A stretch of 64,000 nt of DNA from Rhizobium herbae (GCF_017873135.1 NZ_JAGGJV010000003.1:186001-250000); one strand, 5' to 3'; positions 35,887 to 48,397 are shown, numbered from the stretch's first letter. Made by a program: numbers and translations. Notes: generated from the letters alone by a model not told the origin.

Positions 35887-36658
35887 ACTCGCTCTCCCCA
35901 AGAACTCGACGATGACCGAAGGCAAGGTCTGGCCGAAGCCGGCCGGGGCCACCAATACCCGCGAGTTCCGCATCTATCGCTGGAGCCCGGACGACGGCAA
36001 GAACCCGTCGATCGACACGTTCTATATCGATGTCGACGACTGCGGCCCGATGGTTCTCGACGCGCTGCTCTACATCAAGAACAAGATCGACCCGACGCTG
36101 ACGCTCCGCCGCTCCTGCCGCGAGGGCATCTGCGGCTCCTGCGCCATGAACATCGACGGCACCAACACGCTGGCCTGCACCAAGGGCATGGACGAGGTAA
36201 AGGGCGCGGTGAAGGTCTATCCGCTGCCGCATATGCCCGTCGTCAAGGACCTGGTGCCGGATCTCACCAATTTCTACGCCCAGCACCGCTCGATCGAGCC
36301 CTGGCTGAAGACGGTTTCTCCGACGCCGGCCAAGGAATGGAAGCAGAGCCACGAGGACCGCCAGAAGCTCGACGGCCTCTACGAGTGCATTCTCTGCGCC
36401 TGCTGTTCCGCCTCCTGCCCGAGCTACTGGTGGAACGGCGACCGCTATCTCGGCCCGGCCGTGCTCTTGCAGGCCTATCGCTGGCTGATCGATAGCAGAG
36501 ACGAAGCCAAGGGCGAGCGCCTCGACAACCTCGAAGACCCCTTCCGCCTCTATCGCTGCCACACGATCATGAACTGCGCCCAGACCTGTCCGAAGGGTCT
36601 GAACCCAGCCAAGGCGATCGGCGAGATCAAGAAGATGATGGTCGAGCGCCGCGTCTGA
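35879..36658 (+). CDS. sdhB: succinate dehydrogenase iron-sulfur subunit
   Basis: The 259-residue protein has the N-terminal 2Fe-2S cysteines in [13 protein letters not shown] and a later TLACTKG, then the 4Fe-4S and 3Fe-4S sets [12 protein letters not shown] and [17 protein letters not shown]. It links the flavin of SdhA to the membrane quinone. All cluster cysteines are intact. It starts within the end of the DUF3052 gene, so translation is probably coupled to it. Confidence 0.97.
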   Translation: MVELALPKNSTMTEGKVWPKPAGATNTREFRIYRWSPDDGKNPSIDTFYIDVDDCGPMVLDALLYIKNKIDPTLTLRRSCREGICGSCAMNIDGTNTLACTKGMDEVKGAVKVYPLPHMPVVKDLVPDLTNFYAQHRSIEPWLKTVSPTPAKEWKQSHEDRQKLDGLYECILCACCSASCPSYWWNGDRYLGPAVLLQAYRWLIDSRDEAKGERLDNLEDPFRLYRCHTIMNCAQTCPKGLNPAKAIGEIKKMMVERRV

Positions 36659-36674
36659 TCCAAACGGAAAGTCG

Positions 36675-37475
36675 ATGATGCTCGAAGGCTTCGCAGATGA
36701 GGCGGTGCGCGAGATTGCCGCACGCCTCGACACCGTGCGCGAAAGCGGCGTTCGCATCGGTTTTGCCATCGAAAGCGGCAGCCGCGCGTGGGGTTTTCCG
36801 TCTCCCGACAGCGATTATGACTGCCGTTTCGTCTATATCCGGCCTGTCCGCGATCATCTTGGACTGGTGCCGGTCCGTGATGTCATCGAATTCCCGATTG
36901 TCGGCGATATCGATACCGGGGGATGGGATCTGAAGAAGGCGCTGCTTCTCGCGCTCAAGGGCAATGCCGTCATCGTCGAATGGGTGAAGTCGCCCTTCGT
37001 CTACGAGGAAGAACCGGGCTTTCGCCAGAGGCTGGACACGGTTCTGGCGGCGATCATGGTTCCGGCAAAGGTTTGCGCCCATTATCACGGTCTGCTGCAG
37101 CGCTTTGGCCTGCGTGCGGCGGACGAGCCTGTCATCCTCAAGAAGCTGCTTTACGGCGTCCGGCCAGCCGTCGCCCTGGAATGGATGCGACAGCGGAACT
37201 ACGCGTCGCTACCGCCAATGAACTTGCTTGAGGTTCTGGATCAGACGGATGTTCCAGGCGATGCGCGGGCAGCCATTCTGGAGCTTGTCGAGACCAAGAA
37301 GATCACCCGGGAGATGGGCGAAGGGATGCCGCCGCCGCCGCTTTTCGATTTCATGGCGCGTGTCGATGCGCGTTACCGGGATGCAGCCCCGGGAGATCAC
37401 GGCCCTGTCTCCAGGCAGGCCGAGGAGATTGCCGCAGCCTATTACCGGGACGAAGTTGAACGGCAGGCGGAATAG
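36675..37475 (+). CDS. nucleotidyltransferase (COG3541-like, polymerase-beta superfamily)
   Basis: The 266-residue protein has the nucleotidyltransferase motif GSRAWGFPSPDSDYD (residues 35-49), with the two metal-binding aspartates Asp47 and Asp49, followed by VRFV-type and GWDLKKALLLALKGNAVIVEW segments of the YcgL/COG3541 family. Members are predicted nucleotidyltransferases with RNA-repair or antiphage links in some hosts; the substrate is not known here. It follows sdhB by 16 bases and may be transcribed from the sdh operon. Confidence 0.8.
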   Translation: MMLEGFADEAVREIAARLDTVRESGVRIGFAIESGSRAWGFPSPDSDYDCRFVYIRPVRDHLGLVPVRDVIEFPIVGDIDTGGWDLKKALLLALKGNAVIVEWVKSPFVYEEEPGFRQRLDTVLAAIMVPAKVCAHYHGLLQRFGLRAADEPVILKKLLYGVRPAVALEWMRQRNYASLPPMNLLEVLDQTDVPGDARAAILELVETKKITREMGEGMPPPPLFDFMARVDARYRDAAPGDHGPVSRQAEEIAAAYYRDEVERQAE

Positions 37476-37662
37476 GACGTTCGAAACGGTCGAAGAACAC
37501 TCCGCTGCCGAGTGCAACCGGCATTGTCGGCCACTCAACCGTTCCAATCATGCCACAGGTCTCAAAGATTCCGCCGCATCTTGATTTTAAAGTTAGTTTT
37601 AAGCTAATTCCGCCTATATTCCCCTGGACAACGCGGTAGCAGACAAGATCGGGAGCTAAGAC

Positions 37663-38205
37663 ATGCGGACAATTCATGCGGCGGCAGGACTGGCAGTGAT
37701 GCTGGCGCTGGCTGGATGTCAGAGGACGGCCATGACCGATTTCGGTGGAAACACCGTATCGCCGGCTCCGTTGCAGGCACAGCCCGTGCCGACCGTGTCG
37801 TCCGGCCAGCTTGCTGCTCCCGGCGATACCTCGCAGTTTCCGGCAGCGCCCGTCAGCGGCACGGCTGCGGTCGGCGGCGTGCAGACGCCGGCTGGCACCG
37901 ACGTTGCAGCGGCCACCAATGCGCTCGATGTCACCAAGGAATCGATGGTGGGCAACTGGCGCGTCTCGAACGCCGGCAGTTCCTGCGACATGTTCCTGAC
38001 GCTCACCAATCTCGGCAGCGGCTCGCGCGGCGGCACGCGTGGTTGCGCCGGCGAACTGACGGCCATGGGCTCCTGGGAAGTGGCCGGCAAGCAGGTCGTG
38101 CTGAAGGATCGCAACGGCAATCCGCTCGCCCGCCTGTTCAAGACTGCCGATGCGCGCTTTGATGGTTCGACCAATGGCGGCCAGCCGGTCAGCCTCAGCC
38201 GCTAA
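37663..38205 (+). CDS. Omp19-like lipoprotein protease inhibitor (AprI/Inh domain)
   Basis: The 180-residue protein has a lipobox LALAGC with lipidated Cys19, a Pro/Ala-rich linker (20-100) and an Inh beta-barrel domain: [35 protein letters not shown] and [17 protein letters not shown]. Two cysteines in the domain form the family disulfide. The C-terminal half matches the pattern of Brucella Omp19, a surface or periplasmic inhibitor of proteases. It is followed by a strong terminator. Confidence 0.85.
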   Translation: MRTIHAAAGLAVMLALAGCQRTAMTDFGGNTVSPAPLQAQPVPTVSSGQLAAPGDTSQFPAAPVSGTAAVGGVQTPAGTDVAAATNALDVTKESMVGNWRVSNAGSSCDMFLTLTNLGSGSRGGTRGCAGELTAMGSWEVAGKQVVLKDRNGNPLARLFKTADARFDGSTNGGQPVSLSR

Positions 38206-38210
38206 TCATC

Positions 38211-38238
38211 AGCCCGGCATCAGCCGGGCTTTTTTCTT
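38211..38238 (+). terminator. rho-independent terminator after the Omp19-like gene
   Basis: AGCCCGGC / GCCGGGCT form an 8-base stem with loop ATCA, followed by TTTTTCTT. It starts 5 bases after the stop codon. Confidence 0.9.
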
Positions 38239-38271
38239 GCCGTCGTTCCCGACACCAGACCGGTCCAGCGC

Positions 38272-39426
38272 GTGCCAAATCCCGAAGATAGCATTTCGCG
38301 AAAACTCGAGGCCATGATTGCCGACGGCGCGCTTCGGCGCGATCCGGCCCAGCTCGGCATCGCCCGGCGCCTCGACCATCTTTCGACCGAGCTTGCCGGC
38401 AGCCGCGCCCAGCGCAAGTCGAATGCGCTCGGCTGGCTGTTTGCCTCGCGCAAGCAGGATCATCCGCCGCTGAAGGGGCTTTATCTCTACGGCGGCGTCG
38501 GCCGCGGCAAGACCATGCTGATGGACCTGTTTTTCGAAACGGTGCCGATCCAGCGCAAGCGACGGGCGCATTTCCATGAATTCATGGCCGACGTGCATGA
38601 GCGCATCTTCAAGCACCGGCAGAAGCTGAAGAACGGCGAGACGCGCCAGGCCGATCCGATGCCGCCGGTCGCCTCGGAGATCTTTGCCGAAGCGAGGCTT
38701 CTGTGCTTCGATGAGTTCTCCGTCACCGACATCGCCGATGCGATGATCCTGTCGCGGCTGTTTTCCGAGCTGTTCGCCAAGGGCTGCGTGCTGGTCGCCA
38801 CCTCCAATGTCGAGCCGGTCAATCTCTATCGCGATGGTCTCAACCGCGAGCTGTTCCTGCCGTTTGTCGGCCTTTTGAAGACCTATGCCGATATCGTGCC
38901 GCTGGATGCCGGGACGGATTACCGGCTTGCCAAGATGGAGGGCCTGCCGGTCTGGCTGTCGCCGCCAGGGCCTGATGCCGATGCAGCACTCGACAATGCA
39001 TGGGCGCTGGCGACATCGGGTCTGCATGCCGTGCATGCCGAAGTCGCCTTCAAGGGCCGCAAGATTCCGGTGCCGCTGGCAGCGGGAGATTGCGCCCGGT
39101 TTTCCTTTGCCGACCTGTGCCAGCGTCCGCTGGGGGCCGCCGATTATCTCGCCATTCTCTCGCATTACCGGACGATTTTCGTCGAGCATATCCCGCATCT
39201 CGGCCCCGAACGCCGCAACGAAACCAAGCGGTTCATCATGCTGGTGGATACGATCTACGATCACGGCGCCCGGCTGTTCGCCTCGGCGGCATCCGCGCCG
39301 ATCGACCTTCTGACGGCGAAAAAAGGCACCGAAGGCTTCGAGTTCGATCGCACGGTTTCGCGCCTGATCGAGATGCAGAGCGCGGAATATGCTGCAAAGC
39401 ATCATGCCGAATCTGCGGTTTTGTGA
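38272..39426 (+). CDS. zapE: AFG1-family ATPase ZapE
   Basis: The 384-residue protein has Walker A GGVGRGKT (residues 74-81), FHEFMADVHERI, Walker B RLLCFDEFSV, sensor LVATSNVEP and arginine-rich NRELFLPFV, the AFG1/ZapE layout. It assists cell division under stress in E. coli and quality control in mitochondria. The start is GTG at 38272, since ATG 38314 would drop part of the conserved N-terminus; the ribosome site is weak. It precedes mdh, separated by a palindrome. Confidence 0.88.
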   Translation: MPNPEDSISRKLEAMIADGALRRDPAQLGIARRLDHLSTELAGSRAQRKSNALGWLFASRKQDHPPLKGLYLYGGVGRGKTMLMDLFFETVPIQRKRRAHFHEFMADVHERIFKHRQKLKNGETRQADPMPPVASEIFAEARLLCFDEFSVTDIADAMILSRLFSELFAKGCVLVATSNVEPVNLYRDGLNRELFLPFVGLLKTYADIVPLDAGTDYRLAKMEGLPVWLSPPGPDADAALDNAWALATSGLHAVHAEVAFKGRKIPVPLAAGDCARFSFADLCQRPLGAADYLAILSHYRTIFVEHIPHLGPERRNETKRFIMLVDTIYDHGARLFASAASAPIDLLTAKKGTEGFEFDRTVSRLIEMQSAEYAAKHHAESAVL

Positions 39427-39443
39427 CGGATTGACGACGCATT

Positions 39444-39463
39444 TTCTTACGTTTACGTAAGAA
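39444..39463. promoter_or_regulatory. palindrome between zapE and mdh
   Basis: TTCTTACG (39444-39451), loop TTTA, then CGTAAGAA (39456-39463) form a perfect 8-base inverted repeat 18 bases after the zapE stop, followed by TTTTATG. It could be an operator for the mdh-suc operon or a weak terminator of zapE. The choice is not resolved by sequence. Confidence 0.5.
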
Positions 39464-39534
39464 TTTTATGATCTAACCGATTGAAATCGTTCCACCCAAA
39501 ACTAGGTGTTGATATTTTAGATTTTGGCGTTTAA

Positions 39535-40584
<1,050 letters not shown>

Positions 40585-40629
40585 CGGGCCTGAAGTCATT
40601 CGCCCACCGGCTAAACAGGAAATCTCCCC

Positions 40630-41823
40630 ATGAACATTCATGAATATCAGGCCAAGGCTCTGCTGAAGACCTTTGGCGCTCCGGTCGCGGAAGGTGTCGC
40701 CATCTTCTCGGCCGATGAAGCCGAAGCCGCTGCAAAGTCGCTTCCGGGTCCGCTCTACGTCGTCAAGAGCCAGATCCATGCCGGCGGCCGCGGCAAGGGC
40801 AAGTTCAAGGAACTCGGCCCGGATGCCAAGGGCGGCGTTCGCCTGGCCTTCTCGATCGACGAAGCCAAGGCGCATGCCAAGGAAATGATGGGCAACACGC
40901 TGGTCACCGCGCAGACCGGCGAAGCCGGCAAGCAGGTCAACCGCCTCTACATCGAAGACGGCGCCGACATCGCCCGCGAACTCTATTGCTCGCTGCTTGT
41001 CGACCGCTCGGTCGGCCGCGTTGCCTTCGTGGTTTCCACCGAAGGCGGCATGGACATCGAGGCTGTCGCCCATGACACGCCCGAGAAGATCCACACCATT
41101 GCCATCGATCCGGAAGCCGGCGTGACCGCTGCCGACGTTGCCGCGATCTCCAAGGCGCTGGAACTCTCCGGCGCTGCTGCCGAAGACGCCAAGTCGCTCT
41201 TCCCGCTGCTCTACAAGGCCTTCAACGAGAAGGACATGGCGCTGCTTGAGGTCAACCCGCTGATCGTCATGAAAAACGATCACCTGCGCGTTCTCGACGC
41301 CAAGATGTCGTTCGACGGCAACGCAATCTTCCGTCACGACGACGTCAAGGCGCTGCGCGACGAGACCGAGGAAGACGCCAAGGAAATCGAGGCCTCCAAG
41401 TGGGACCTCGCCTACGTGGCTCTCGACGGCAACATCGGCTGCATGGTCAACGGTGCCGGTCTCGCCATGGCGACGATGGACATCATCAAGCTCTATGGCA
41501 AGGAGCCGGCCAACTTCTGCGACGTCGGCGGCGGCGCCGGCAAGGAGAAGGTGGCCGCGGCCTTCAAGATCATCACCGCCGACCCCAAGGTCGAAGGCAT
41601 CCTCGTCAACATCTTCGGCGGCATCATGAAATGTGACGTCATCGCCGAAGGCGTCGTCGCTGCCGTGCAGGAAGTCGGCCTCAAGGTTCCGCTCGTCGTC
41701 CGCCTCGAAGGCACCAATGTCGAGCTCGGCAAGAAGATCCTCAACGAATCGGGTCTCGCGATCACGGCGGCCGACGACTTGGACGACGCGGCCAAGAAGA
41801 TCGTCGCGGCGATCAAGGGCTGA
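40630..41823 (+). CDS. sucC: succinyl-CoA synthetase beta subunit (ADP-forming)
   Basis: The 397-residue protein starts [20 protein letters not shown]. It has the ATP-grasp domain ([14 protein letters not shown] ... LLEVNPLIV) and a C-terminal CoA-ligase domain with [16 protein letters not shown]. Together with SucD it makes succinate and ATP from succinyl-CoA. Length is normal. It is followed after 5 bases by an unrelated small gene, not sucD. Confidence 0.96.
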   Translation: MNIHEYQAKALLKTFGAPVAEGVAIFSADEAEAAAKSLPGPLYVVKSQIHAGGRGKGKFKELGPDAKGGVRLAFSIDEAKAHAKEMMGNTLVTAQTGEAGKQVNRLYIEDGADIARELYCSLLVDRSVGRVAFVVSTEGGMDIEAVAHDTPEKIHTIAIDPEAGVTAADVAAISKALELSGAAAEDAKSLFPLLYKAFNEKDMALLEVNPLIVMKNDHLRVLDAKMSFDGNAIFRHDDVKALRDETEEDAKEIEASKWDLAYVALDGNIGCMVNGAGLAMATMDIIKLYGKEPANFCDVGGGAGKEKVAAAFKIITADPKVEGILVNIFGGIMKCDVIAEGVVAAVQEVGLKVPLVVRLEGTNVELGKKILNESGLAITAADDLDDAAKKIVAAIKG

Positions 41824-41828
41824 CCGTC

Positions 41829-42320
41829 ATGCCGCAGCTGCAGGTTCCATCATCCGCTCATCGTCGTCTCACGGCTTTTGCAGGCCGCTGGGAAGGGCAG
41901 GAGCGTGTGATGGCATCGGCCTGGGCGGCGGAAGGCACTGCGATCGCAAGCGTCGATGCCGAGAGCCTGTTCGACGGTTTCTTCGTCGAGCAGCGCTACT
42001 GCCAGACGCGTGACGGTGCGGTCAGCTTTCAGGCCCGCAACGTGTTCGGCTTCGATCCGGCCGATGAGAGCTACAAGCTCTACCAGTTCGATTCCGTCGG
42101 CTTCGCGCCGGCGGCGCCGGCATCCGGCCAGTGGCGGGGCGAGGAGCTTGCGCTCGTCAGAACCTCGCCCCGCGGCCGCCAGCGCACTGTTTATCAATTC
42201 GAGAATGAAGAGTGCTACCGCATGCGCGTCTCCTTCGCGCCCGCCGGCAGCGACATTTGGCAAGATGTGGTCAGCGGCCTCTATCGCCGCGCGCATTCCC
42301 TTTCACCCAATCACTCCTAA
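41829..42320 (+). CDS. DUF1579-like (lipocalin/THAP4-type barrel) protein
   Basis: The 163-residue protein has a pattern of short beta strands typical of DUF1579: [49 protein letters not shown] and [17 protein letters not shown]. Such barrels may bind a hydrophobic ligand or heme; no ligand residue is evident. It starts 5 bases after sucC and ends 10 bases before sucD, so it is within the operon. Why it lies between the two subunits is unknown. Confidence 0.75.
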   Translation: MPQLQVPSSAHRRLTAFAGRWEGQERVMASAWAAEGTAIASVDAESLFDGFFVEQRYCQTRDGAVSFQARNVFGFDPADESYKLYQFDSVGFAPAAPASGQWRGEELALVRTSPRGRQRTVYQFENEECYRMRVSFAPAGSDIWQDVVSGLYRRAHSLSPNHS

Positions 42321-42330
42321 AGGCGTCCGC

Positions 42331-43233
42331 ATGTCCATCCTGATCAACAAAGACACCAAGATCCTGGTTCAGGGTCTGACCGGCAAGACCGGCACCTTCC
42401 ACACCGAGCAGGCGCTTGCCTATTACGGCACCCAGATGGTCGGCGGCATCCACCCGAAGAAGGGCGGAGAAACCTGGACCGGTTCGAAGGGCGAAAGCCT
42501 GCCGATCTTCGCAACTGTCGCCGAAGCCAAGGAACGCACCGGCGCCGACGCATCGGTGATCTACGTTCCGCCGGCGGGTGCTGCGGACGCGATCATCGAG
42601 GCGATCGAAGCCGAGATCCCGTTCATCACCTGCATCACCGAAGGCATTCCGGTCATGGACATGGTCCGCGTCAAGGCTCGCCTCGACCGCTCCAAGTCGC
42701 GCCTGCTTGGGCCGAACTGCCCGGGTATCCTGACGCCGGAAGAATGCAAGATCGGCATCATGCCGGGCTCGATCTTCCGCAAGGGTTCGGTCGGCATCGT
42801 GTCGCGCTCCGGCACGCTGACCTACGAAGCCGTGTTCCAGACGTCCAACGAGGGCCTCGGCCAGACGACGGCTGTCGGCATCGGCGGCGACCCGGTCAAG
42901 GGCACCGAGTTCATCGACGTCTTGGAAATGTTCCTCGCCGACGACGCCACGACGTCGATCATCATGATCGGCGAAATCGGCGGCGCGGCGGAAGAAGACG
43001 CAGCCCAGTTCCTGATCGACGAAGCTAGGAAGGGCCGCAAGAAGCCGATGGCCGGCTTCATCGCCGGTCGTACCGCGCCGAAGGGCCGTACCATGGGCCA
43101 TGCGGGCGCCGTGGTTTCCGGTGGCAAGGGCGACGCGGAATCCAAGATCGCGGCCATGGAAGCGGCCGGTATCAGGGTGTCGCCGTCGCCGGCACGCCTT
43201 GGCACGACGCTGGTCGAAGTCCTCAAGGGCTGA
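42331..43233 (+). CDS. sucD: succinyl-CoA synthetase alpha subunit
   Basis: The 300-residue protein starts [21 protein letters not shown]. It has the CoA-binding Rossmann domain, [20 protein letters not shown], and the phosphorylated His in [12 protein letters not shown] near residue 250. It pairs with SucC. The frame extends upstream through the DUF1579-like gene, but the ATG at 42331 matches the family start. Confidence 0.96.
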   Translation: MSILINKDTKILVQGLTGKTGTFHTEQALAYYGTQMVGGIHPKKGGETWTGSKGESLPIFATVAEAKERTGADASVIYVPPAGAADAIIEAIEAEIPFITCITEGIPVMDMVRVKARLDRSKSRLLGPNCPGILTPEECKIGIMPGSIFRKGSVGIVSRSGTLTYEAVFQTSNEGLGQTTAVGIGGDPVKGTEFIDVLEMFLADDATTSIIMIGEIGGAAEEDAAQFLIDEARKGRKKPMAGFIAGRTAPKGRTMGHAGAVVSGGKGDAESKIAAMEAAGIRVSPSPARLGTTLVEVLKG

Positions 43234-43251
43234 AGCACCGATAAGTGACCG

Positions 43252-43272
43252 GGCCGGCCATTGCGGCCGGCC
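43252..43272 (+). terminator. hairpin between sucD and sucA
   Basis: GGCCGGCC (43252-43259), loop ATTGC, GGCCGGCC (43265-43272). A strong stem lies 19 bases after the sucD stop but has no T-run. It may attenuate, or stabilise processed mRNA; a true terminator is not certain. Confidence 0.45.
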
Positions 43273-43419
43273 TTGTCCGCACCATTTGAAGGTTGGCCGA
43301 ACATCCGGCCGATTTGATTGTTTGAAATGGCGCATTCGGCGCCGATGCACTGAACACCCGGCCGGGGCCAGCCCGGCACCCAACGAGTAGGAGGCGGACG
43401 GACAGGTCCGCGGAACACC

Positions 43420-46416
43420 ATGGCAAGGCAAGAAGCCAACGAGCAATTCCAGCTGACATCGTTCCTGGATGGAGCGAATGCCGGTTATATCGATCAGCTC
43501 TATGCGCGATACGAAAGCGATCCGTCGTCGGTCTCCGGCGAATGGCAATCGTTCTTCAAGGCGCTGCAGGATTCCCCGGAAGACGTGATCAGGGCGGCCA
43601 AGGGCGCGTCCTGGAAGAAGCCGAACTGGCCGATCGCCGCCGGCGGCGACCTCGTCTCGGCGCTGGACGGCGACTGGGGCACGGTCGAGAAGGTCATCGA
43701 AAAGAAGGTGCAGGCCAAGGCCGAAGCTCAGGCCGCCGTTGCCGGTGTTGCCGCCAGCCCCGCCGACGTGCATCGGGCAACGCGCGACAGCGTTCGCGCC
43801 ATCATGCTGATCCGCGCCTATCGCGCCCGTGGCCACCTGCATGCCAAGCTCGATCCGCTGGGTATCGCCGCGCCGGTCGAGGACTATCACGAGCTTTCCC
43901 CCTCCAACTACGGCTTCGGCCCCGAGGATCTGGATCGCAAGATCTTCCTCGACAATGTTCTCGGCCTTGAATACGCAACCCTGCGCGAGATCGTCGATCT
44001 CCTCGAGCGCACCTATTGCTCGACGCTGGGCGTCGAGTTCATGCATATCTCCGATCCGGAGATCAAGGGCTGGATCCAGGAGCGGATCGAAGGTCCCGAC
44101 AAGGGCGTCGAATTCACCCCGGAAGGCAAGAAGGCCATCCTGCAGAAGCTGATCGAGGCGGAAGGCTTCGAGCAGTTCATCGACGTGCGCTACAAGGGCA
44201 CCAAACGCTTCGGCCTCGATGGCGGCGAATCGCTGATCCCGGCGCTGGAGCAGATCATCAAGCGCGGCGGCCAGGAAGGCCTGAAGGAAATCATCCTCGG
44301 CATGGCCCATCGCGGCCGTCTGAACGTCCTGACCAACGTCATGGGCAAGCCGCACCGCGCCGTGTTCCACGAGTTCAAGGGCGGCTCGGCCGCTCCGGAC
44401 GATGTCGAAGGTTCCGGCGACGTGAAGTACCATCTCGGTGCTTCGTCCGACCGCGAGTTCGATGGCAACAAGGTGCATCTGTCGCTGACGGCCAACCCGT
44501 CGCATCTTGAAATCGTCAACCCTGTCGTCATGGGCAAGGCCCGCGCCAAGCAGGACCAGATGGCCAAGGTTTTCGAAGGCGACGTCATTCCATTGTCCGA
44601 ACGCGCCCAGGTGATGCCGCTCTTGCTGCATGGCGATGCCGCCTTTGCCGGCCAGGGCGTCACGGCTGAAATTCTCGGCCTGTCGGGCCTGCGCGGCCAT
44701 CGCGTCGCCGGCACCGTGCATTTCATCATCAACAACCAGATCGGTTTCACCACCAATCCGGCCTTCTCGCGTTCGTCGCCCTATCCGTCCGACGTCGCCA
44801 AGATGATCGAGGCGCCGATCTTCCACGTCAACGGCGACGATCCGGAGGCGGTTGTCTACGCTGCCAAGATCGCCACCGAATTCCGCATGAAGTTCCACAA
44901 GCCCGTCGTCGTCGACATGTTCTGCTATCGCCGCTTCGGCCATAACGAAGGCGACGAGCCGTCGTTCACGCAGCCGAAGATGTACAAGGTCATCCGCGCC
45001 CACAAGACGGTCGTGCAGATCTATGGCGAACGACTGATCGGCGAAGGCTTGATCTCCGAAGGCGAACTGGAAAAGATGCGGGCCGACTGGCGCGCGCGTC
45101 TCGAGCAGGAGTTCGAGGCCGGGCAGTCCTACAAGCCGAACAAGGCCGACTGGCTGGACGGCGTCTGGTCGGGGCTCAGGGCTGCCGACAATCAGGACGA
45201 GCAGCGCCGCGGCAAGACCTCGGTGCCGATGAAGACGCTGAAGGACGTCGGCCGCAAGCTGTCGGAAGTGCCTGCAAGCTTCAACGCCCACAAGACCATC
45301 CAGCGCTTCATGGACGGCCGCGCCAACATGATCCAGACCGGCGAGGGCATCGACTGGGCGATGGCGGAAGCGCTCGCTTTCGGCACGCTCGCCGTCGAAG
45401 GCACCAAGATCCGCCTGTCGGGCCAGGATTGCGAACGCGGCACGTTCTCGCAGCGCCACACGGTTCTCTACGATCAGGAGACCGAGGAACGCTACATCCC
45501 GCTTGCCAACCTGTCGCCGACCCAGGCCCGTTACGAGGTCATCAACTCGATGCTCTCGGAAGAGGCCGTACTCGGCTTCGAATACGGCTATTCGCTGGCC
45601 CGCCCGAATGCGCTGACGCTCTGGGAAGCCCAGTTCGGCGATTTCGCCAACGGTGCGCAGGTCGTCTTCGACCAGTTCATCTCGTCGGGCGAACGCAAGT
45701 GGCTGCGCATGTCCGGCCTCGTCTGCCTGCTGCCGCATGGGTATGAAGGCCAGGGTCCGGAACATTCCTCGGCCCGCCTCGAGCGCTGGCTGCAGATGTG
45801 CGCCGAAGACAACATGCAGGTCGCCAACGTCACGACGCCGGCCAACTACTTCCACATCCTGCGCCGCCAGGTGAAGCGCGACTTCCGCAAGCCGCTGATC
45901 ATCATGACGCCGAAGTCGCTGCTGCGCCACAAGCGCGCGGTGTCCTCGCTGTCGGAAATGGCTGGCGAGACCTCCTTCCACCGCCTGCTCTGGGACGATG
46001 CGGAGGTCATCAAGGACGGCCCGATCAAGCTGCAGAAGGACGCCAAGATCCGTCGCGTCGTGCTCTGCTCCGGCAAGGTCTATTACGATCTTCTGGAAGA
46101 GCGCGAGAAGCGCGGCATCGACGACATCTATCTGCTGCGCGTCGAGCAGCTCTATCCGTTCCCGGCCAAGGCGCTGATCAACGAGCTTTCGCGCTTCCGC
46201 CATGCGGAGATGGTCTGGTGCCAGGAAGAGCCAAAGAACATGGGCGCCTGGTCGTTCATCGACCCGTATCTCGAATGGGTGCTGGCCCATATCGACGCCA
46301 AGTACCAGCGCGTGCGCTACACCGGCCGTCCGGCCGCCGCCTCGCCGGCGACGGGCCTGATGTCCAAGCACCTCGCCCAGCTTGCCGCCTTCCTCGAAGA
46401 CGCGCTCGGCGGTTGA
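43420..46416 (+). CDS. sucA: 2-oxoglutarate dehydrogenase E1 component
   Basis: The 998-residue protein opens with FLDGANAGYIDQLYARYESD, the N-terminal segment that docks to E2. The thiamine pyrophosphate domain has GMAHRGRLNVL, HGDAAFAGQGV and GFTTNP; the transketolase-like C-terminal part has GQDCERGTFSQRH and EAQFGDFANGAQ. It decarboxylates 2-oxoglutarate with thiamine pyrophosphate, linking it to the thiamine genes at 4351 and 9722. The leader shows a GCGGAC/GTCCGC stem just before the start. Confidence 0.97.
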   Translation: MARQEANEQFQLTSFLDGANAGYIDQLYARYESDPSSVSGEWQSFFKALQDSPEDVIRAAKGASWKKPNWPIAAGGDLVSALDGDWGTVEKVIEKKVQAKAEAQAAVAGVAASPADVHRATRDSVRAIMLIRAYRARGHLHAKLDPLGIAAPVEDYHELSPSNYGFGPEDLDRKIFLDNVLGLEYATLREIVDLLERTYCSTLGVEFMHISDPEIKGWIQERIEGPDKGVEFTPEGKKAILQKLIEAEGFEQFIDVRYKGTKRFGLDGGESLIPALEQIIKRGGQEGLKEIILGMAHRGRLNVLTNVMGKPHRAVFHEFKGGSAAPDDVEGSGDVKYHLGASSDREFDGNKVHLSLTANPSHLEIVNPVVMGKARAKQDQMAKVFEGDVIPLSERAQVMPLLLHGDAAFAGQGVTAEILGLSGLRGHRVAGTVHFIINNQIGFTTNPAFSRSSPYPSDVAKMIEAPIFHVNGDDPEAVVYAAKIATEFRMKFHKPVVVDMFCYRRFGHNEGDEPSFTQPKMYKVIRAHKTVVQIYGERLIGEGLISEGELEKMRADWRARLEQEFEAGQSYKPNKADWLDGVWSGLRAADNQDEQRRGKTSVPMKTLKDVGRKLSEVPASFNAHKTIQRFMDGRANMIQTGEGIDWAMAEALAFGTLAVEGTKIRLSGQDCERGTFSQRHTVLYDQETEERYIPLANLSPTQARYEVINSMLSEEAVLGFEYGYSLARPNALTLWEAQFGDFANGAQVVFDQFISSGERKWLRMSGLVCLLPHGYEGQGPEHSSARLERWLQMCAEDNMQVANVTTPANYFHILRRQVKRDFRKPLIIMTPKSLLRHKRAVSSLSEMAGETSFHRLLWDDAEVIKDGPIKLQKDAKIRRVVLCSGKVYYDLLEEREKRGIDDIYLLRVEQLYPFPAKALINELSRFRHAEMVWCQEEPKNMGAWSFIDPYLEWVLAHIDAKYQRVRYTGRPAAASPATGLMSKHLAQLAAFLEDALGG

Positions 46417-46492
46417 AAATCGGGGGCTGATCCAGCCCCCGAACCTTTCCATTCATAGAAACAGACACCCGATCAACGGACGATAAAATATC

Positions 46493-47734
<1,242 letters not shown>

Positions 47735-47762
47735 TCATCTCTGACGACTGGGATGGTGCGAG

Positions 47763-47876
47763 CCCCTCATCCGCCCTATCGGGCACCTTCTCCCCGTAAA
47801 AACGGGGAGAAGGACGAAGCGGCAAACTCCGTCATCCCCTCTCCCCGCCTGCGGGGAGAGGGCTAGGGTGAGGGGC
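47763..47876. repeat. palindromic element family A, variant copy
   Basis: CCCCTCATCCGCCCTATCGG leads to CACCTTCTCCCCG-TAAAAA-CGGGGAGAAGG, and a second hairpin CCCCTCTCCCCGC/GCGGGGAGAGG follows with GGTGAGGGGC at the end. It shares blocks with family A but has a different arrangement. It lies 29 bases after sucB. Confidence 0.78.
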
Positions 47877-47946
47877 AGTCTCCCAATGGGAGAGTGCCTT
47901 TTGGTCCGAGCCATTCGACCGGAAACCTCATGGGGAATAGTCTTCA

Positions 47947-48360
47947 ATGGACACAGCAGTTCTGGCCGTATCGCCTTTCATCACGCTTCTCGCTTGGAGC
48001 GTGGTGCTGCTTGTCGTTCATATCGGGTTGCAGAGCATTCCCGCCACGCTGGAGCTGGGATCGGCATGGAACGCCGGCGCGCGCGACGATGGACAAAAGC
48101 CGGCTGGCGTCTTTGCCGGACGTGCGGAACGGGCGTTTGCCAATTTCCGGGAAACCTACCCGGCTTTCGTCGGGCTGGCTGTTTCGCTTGCCGTCACGGG
48201 GGATCTGAGCGGCTGGGGCCTGGTTGGTGCCTGGTTGTGGCTTGTCTGCCGGATCGTCTATATCCCGCTCTATCTGGCGGGCATTGCCTATGTCCGATCG
48301 CTCGTCTGGTGCGGCTCGCTGGCCGGCTTGCTCGTCATGGCGGCCGTGCTTATCTTCTGA
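47947..48360 (+). CDS. MAPEG-family membrane protein
   Basis: The 137-residue protein has four predicted TM helices, with RAERAFANFRETYPAFVGLA (the MAPEG E-x-F-x-NxxE-like motif) after the first helix and RIVYIPLYLAGIAYVRSLVW near the end. Bacterial members are glutathione-dependent or have no known reaction. It starts a group of small genes inserted between sucB and lpdA, each with its own ribosome site. Confidence 0.8.
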   Translation: MDTAVLAVSPFITLLAWSVVLLVVHIGLQSIPATLELGSAWNAGARDDGQKPAGVFAGRAERAFANFRETYPAFVGLAVSLAVTGDLSGWGLVGAWLWLVCRIVYIPLYLAGIAYVRSLVWCGSLAGLLVMAAVLIF

Positions 48361-48397
48361 CGTATATCGGAACCCGTAAACGACCGGAGACACCGCC

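Noticed and set aside
42271..46452. A 1393-codon open frame on the minus strand opposite sucD and sucA
   Set aside because: It is antisense to two clearly recognised genes, its translation has no domain and is rich in Arg, His and Asp, as expected for the mirror frame of high-G+C genes.
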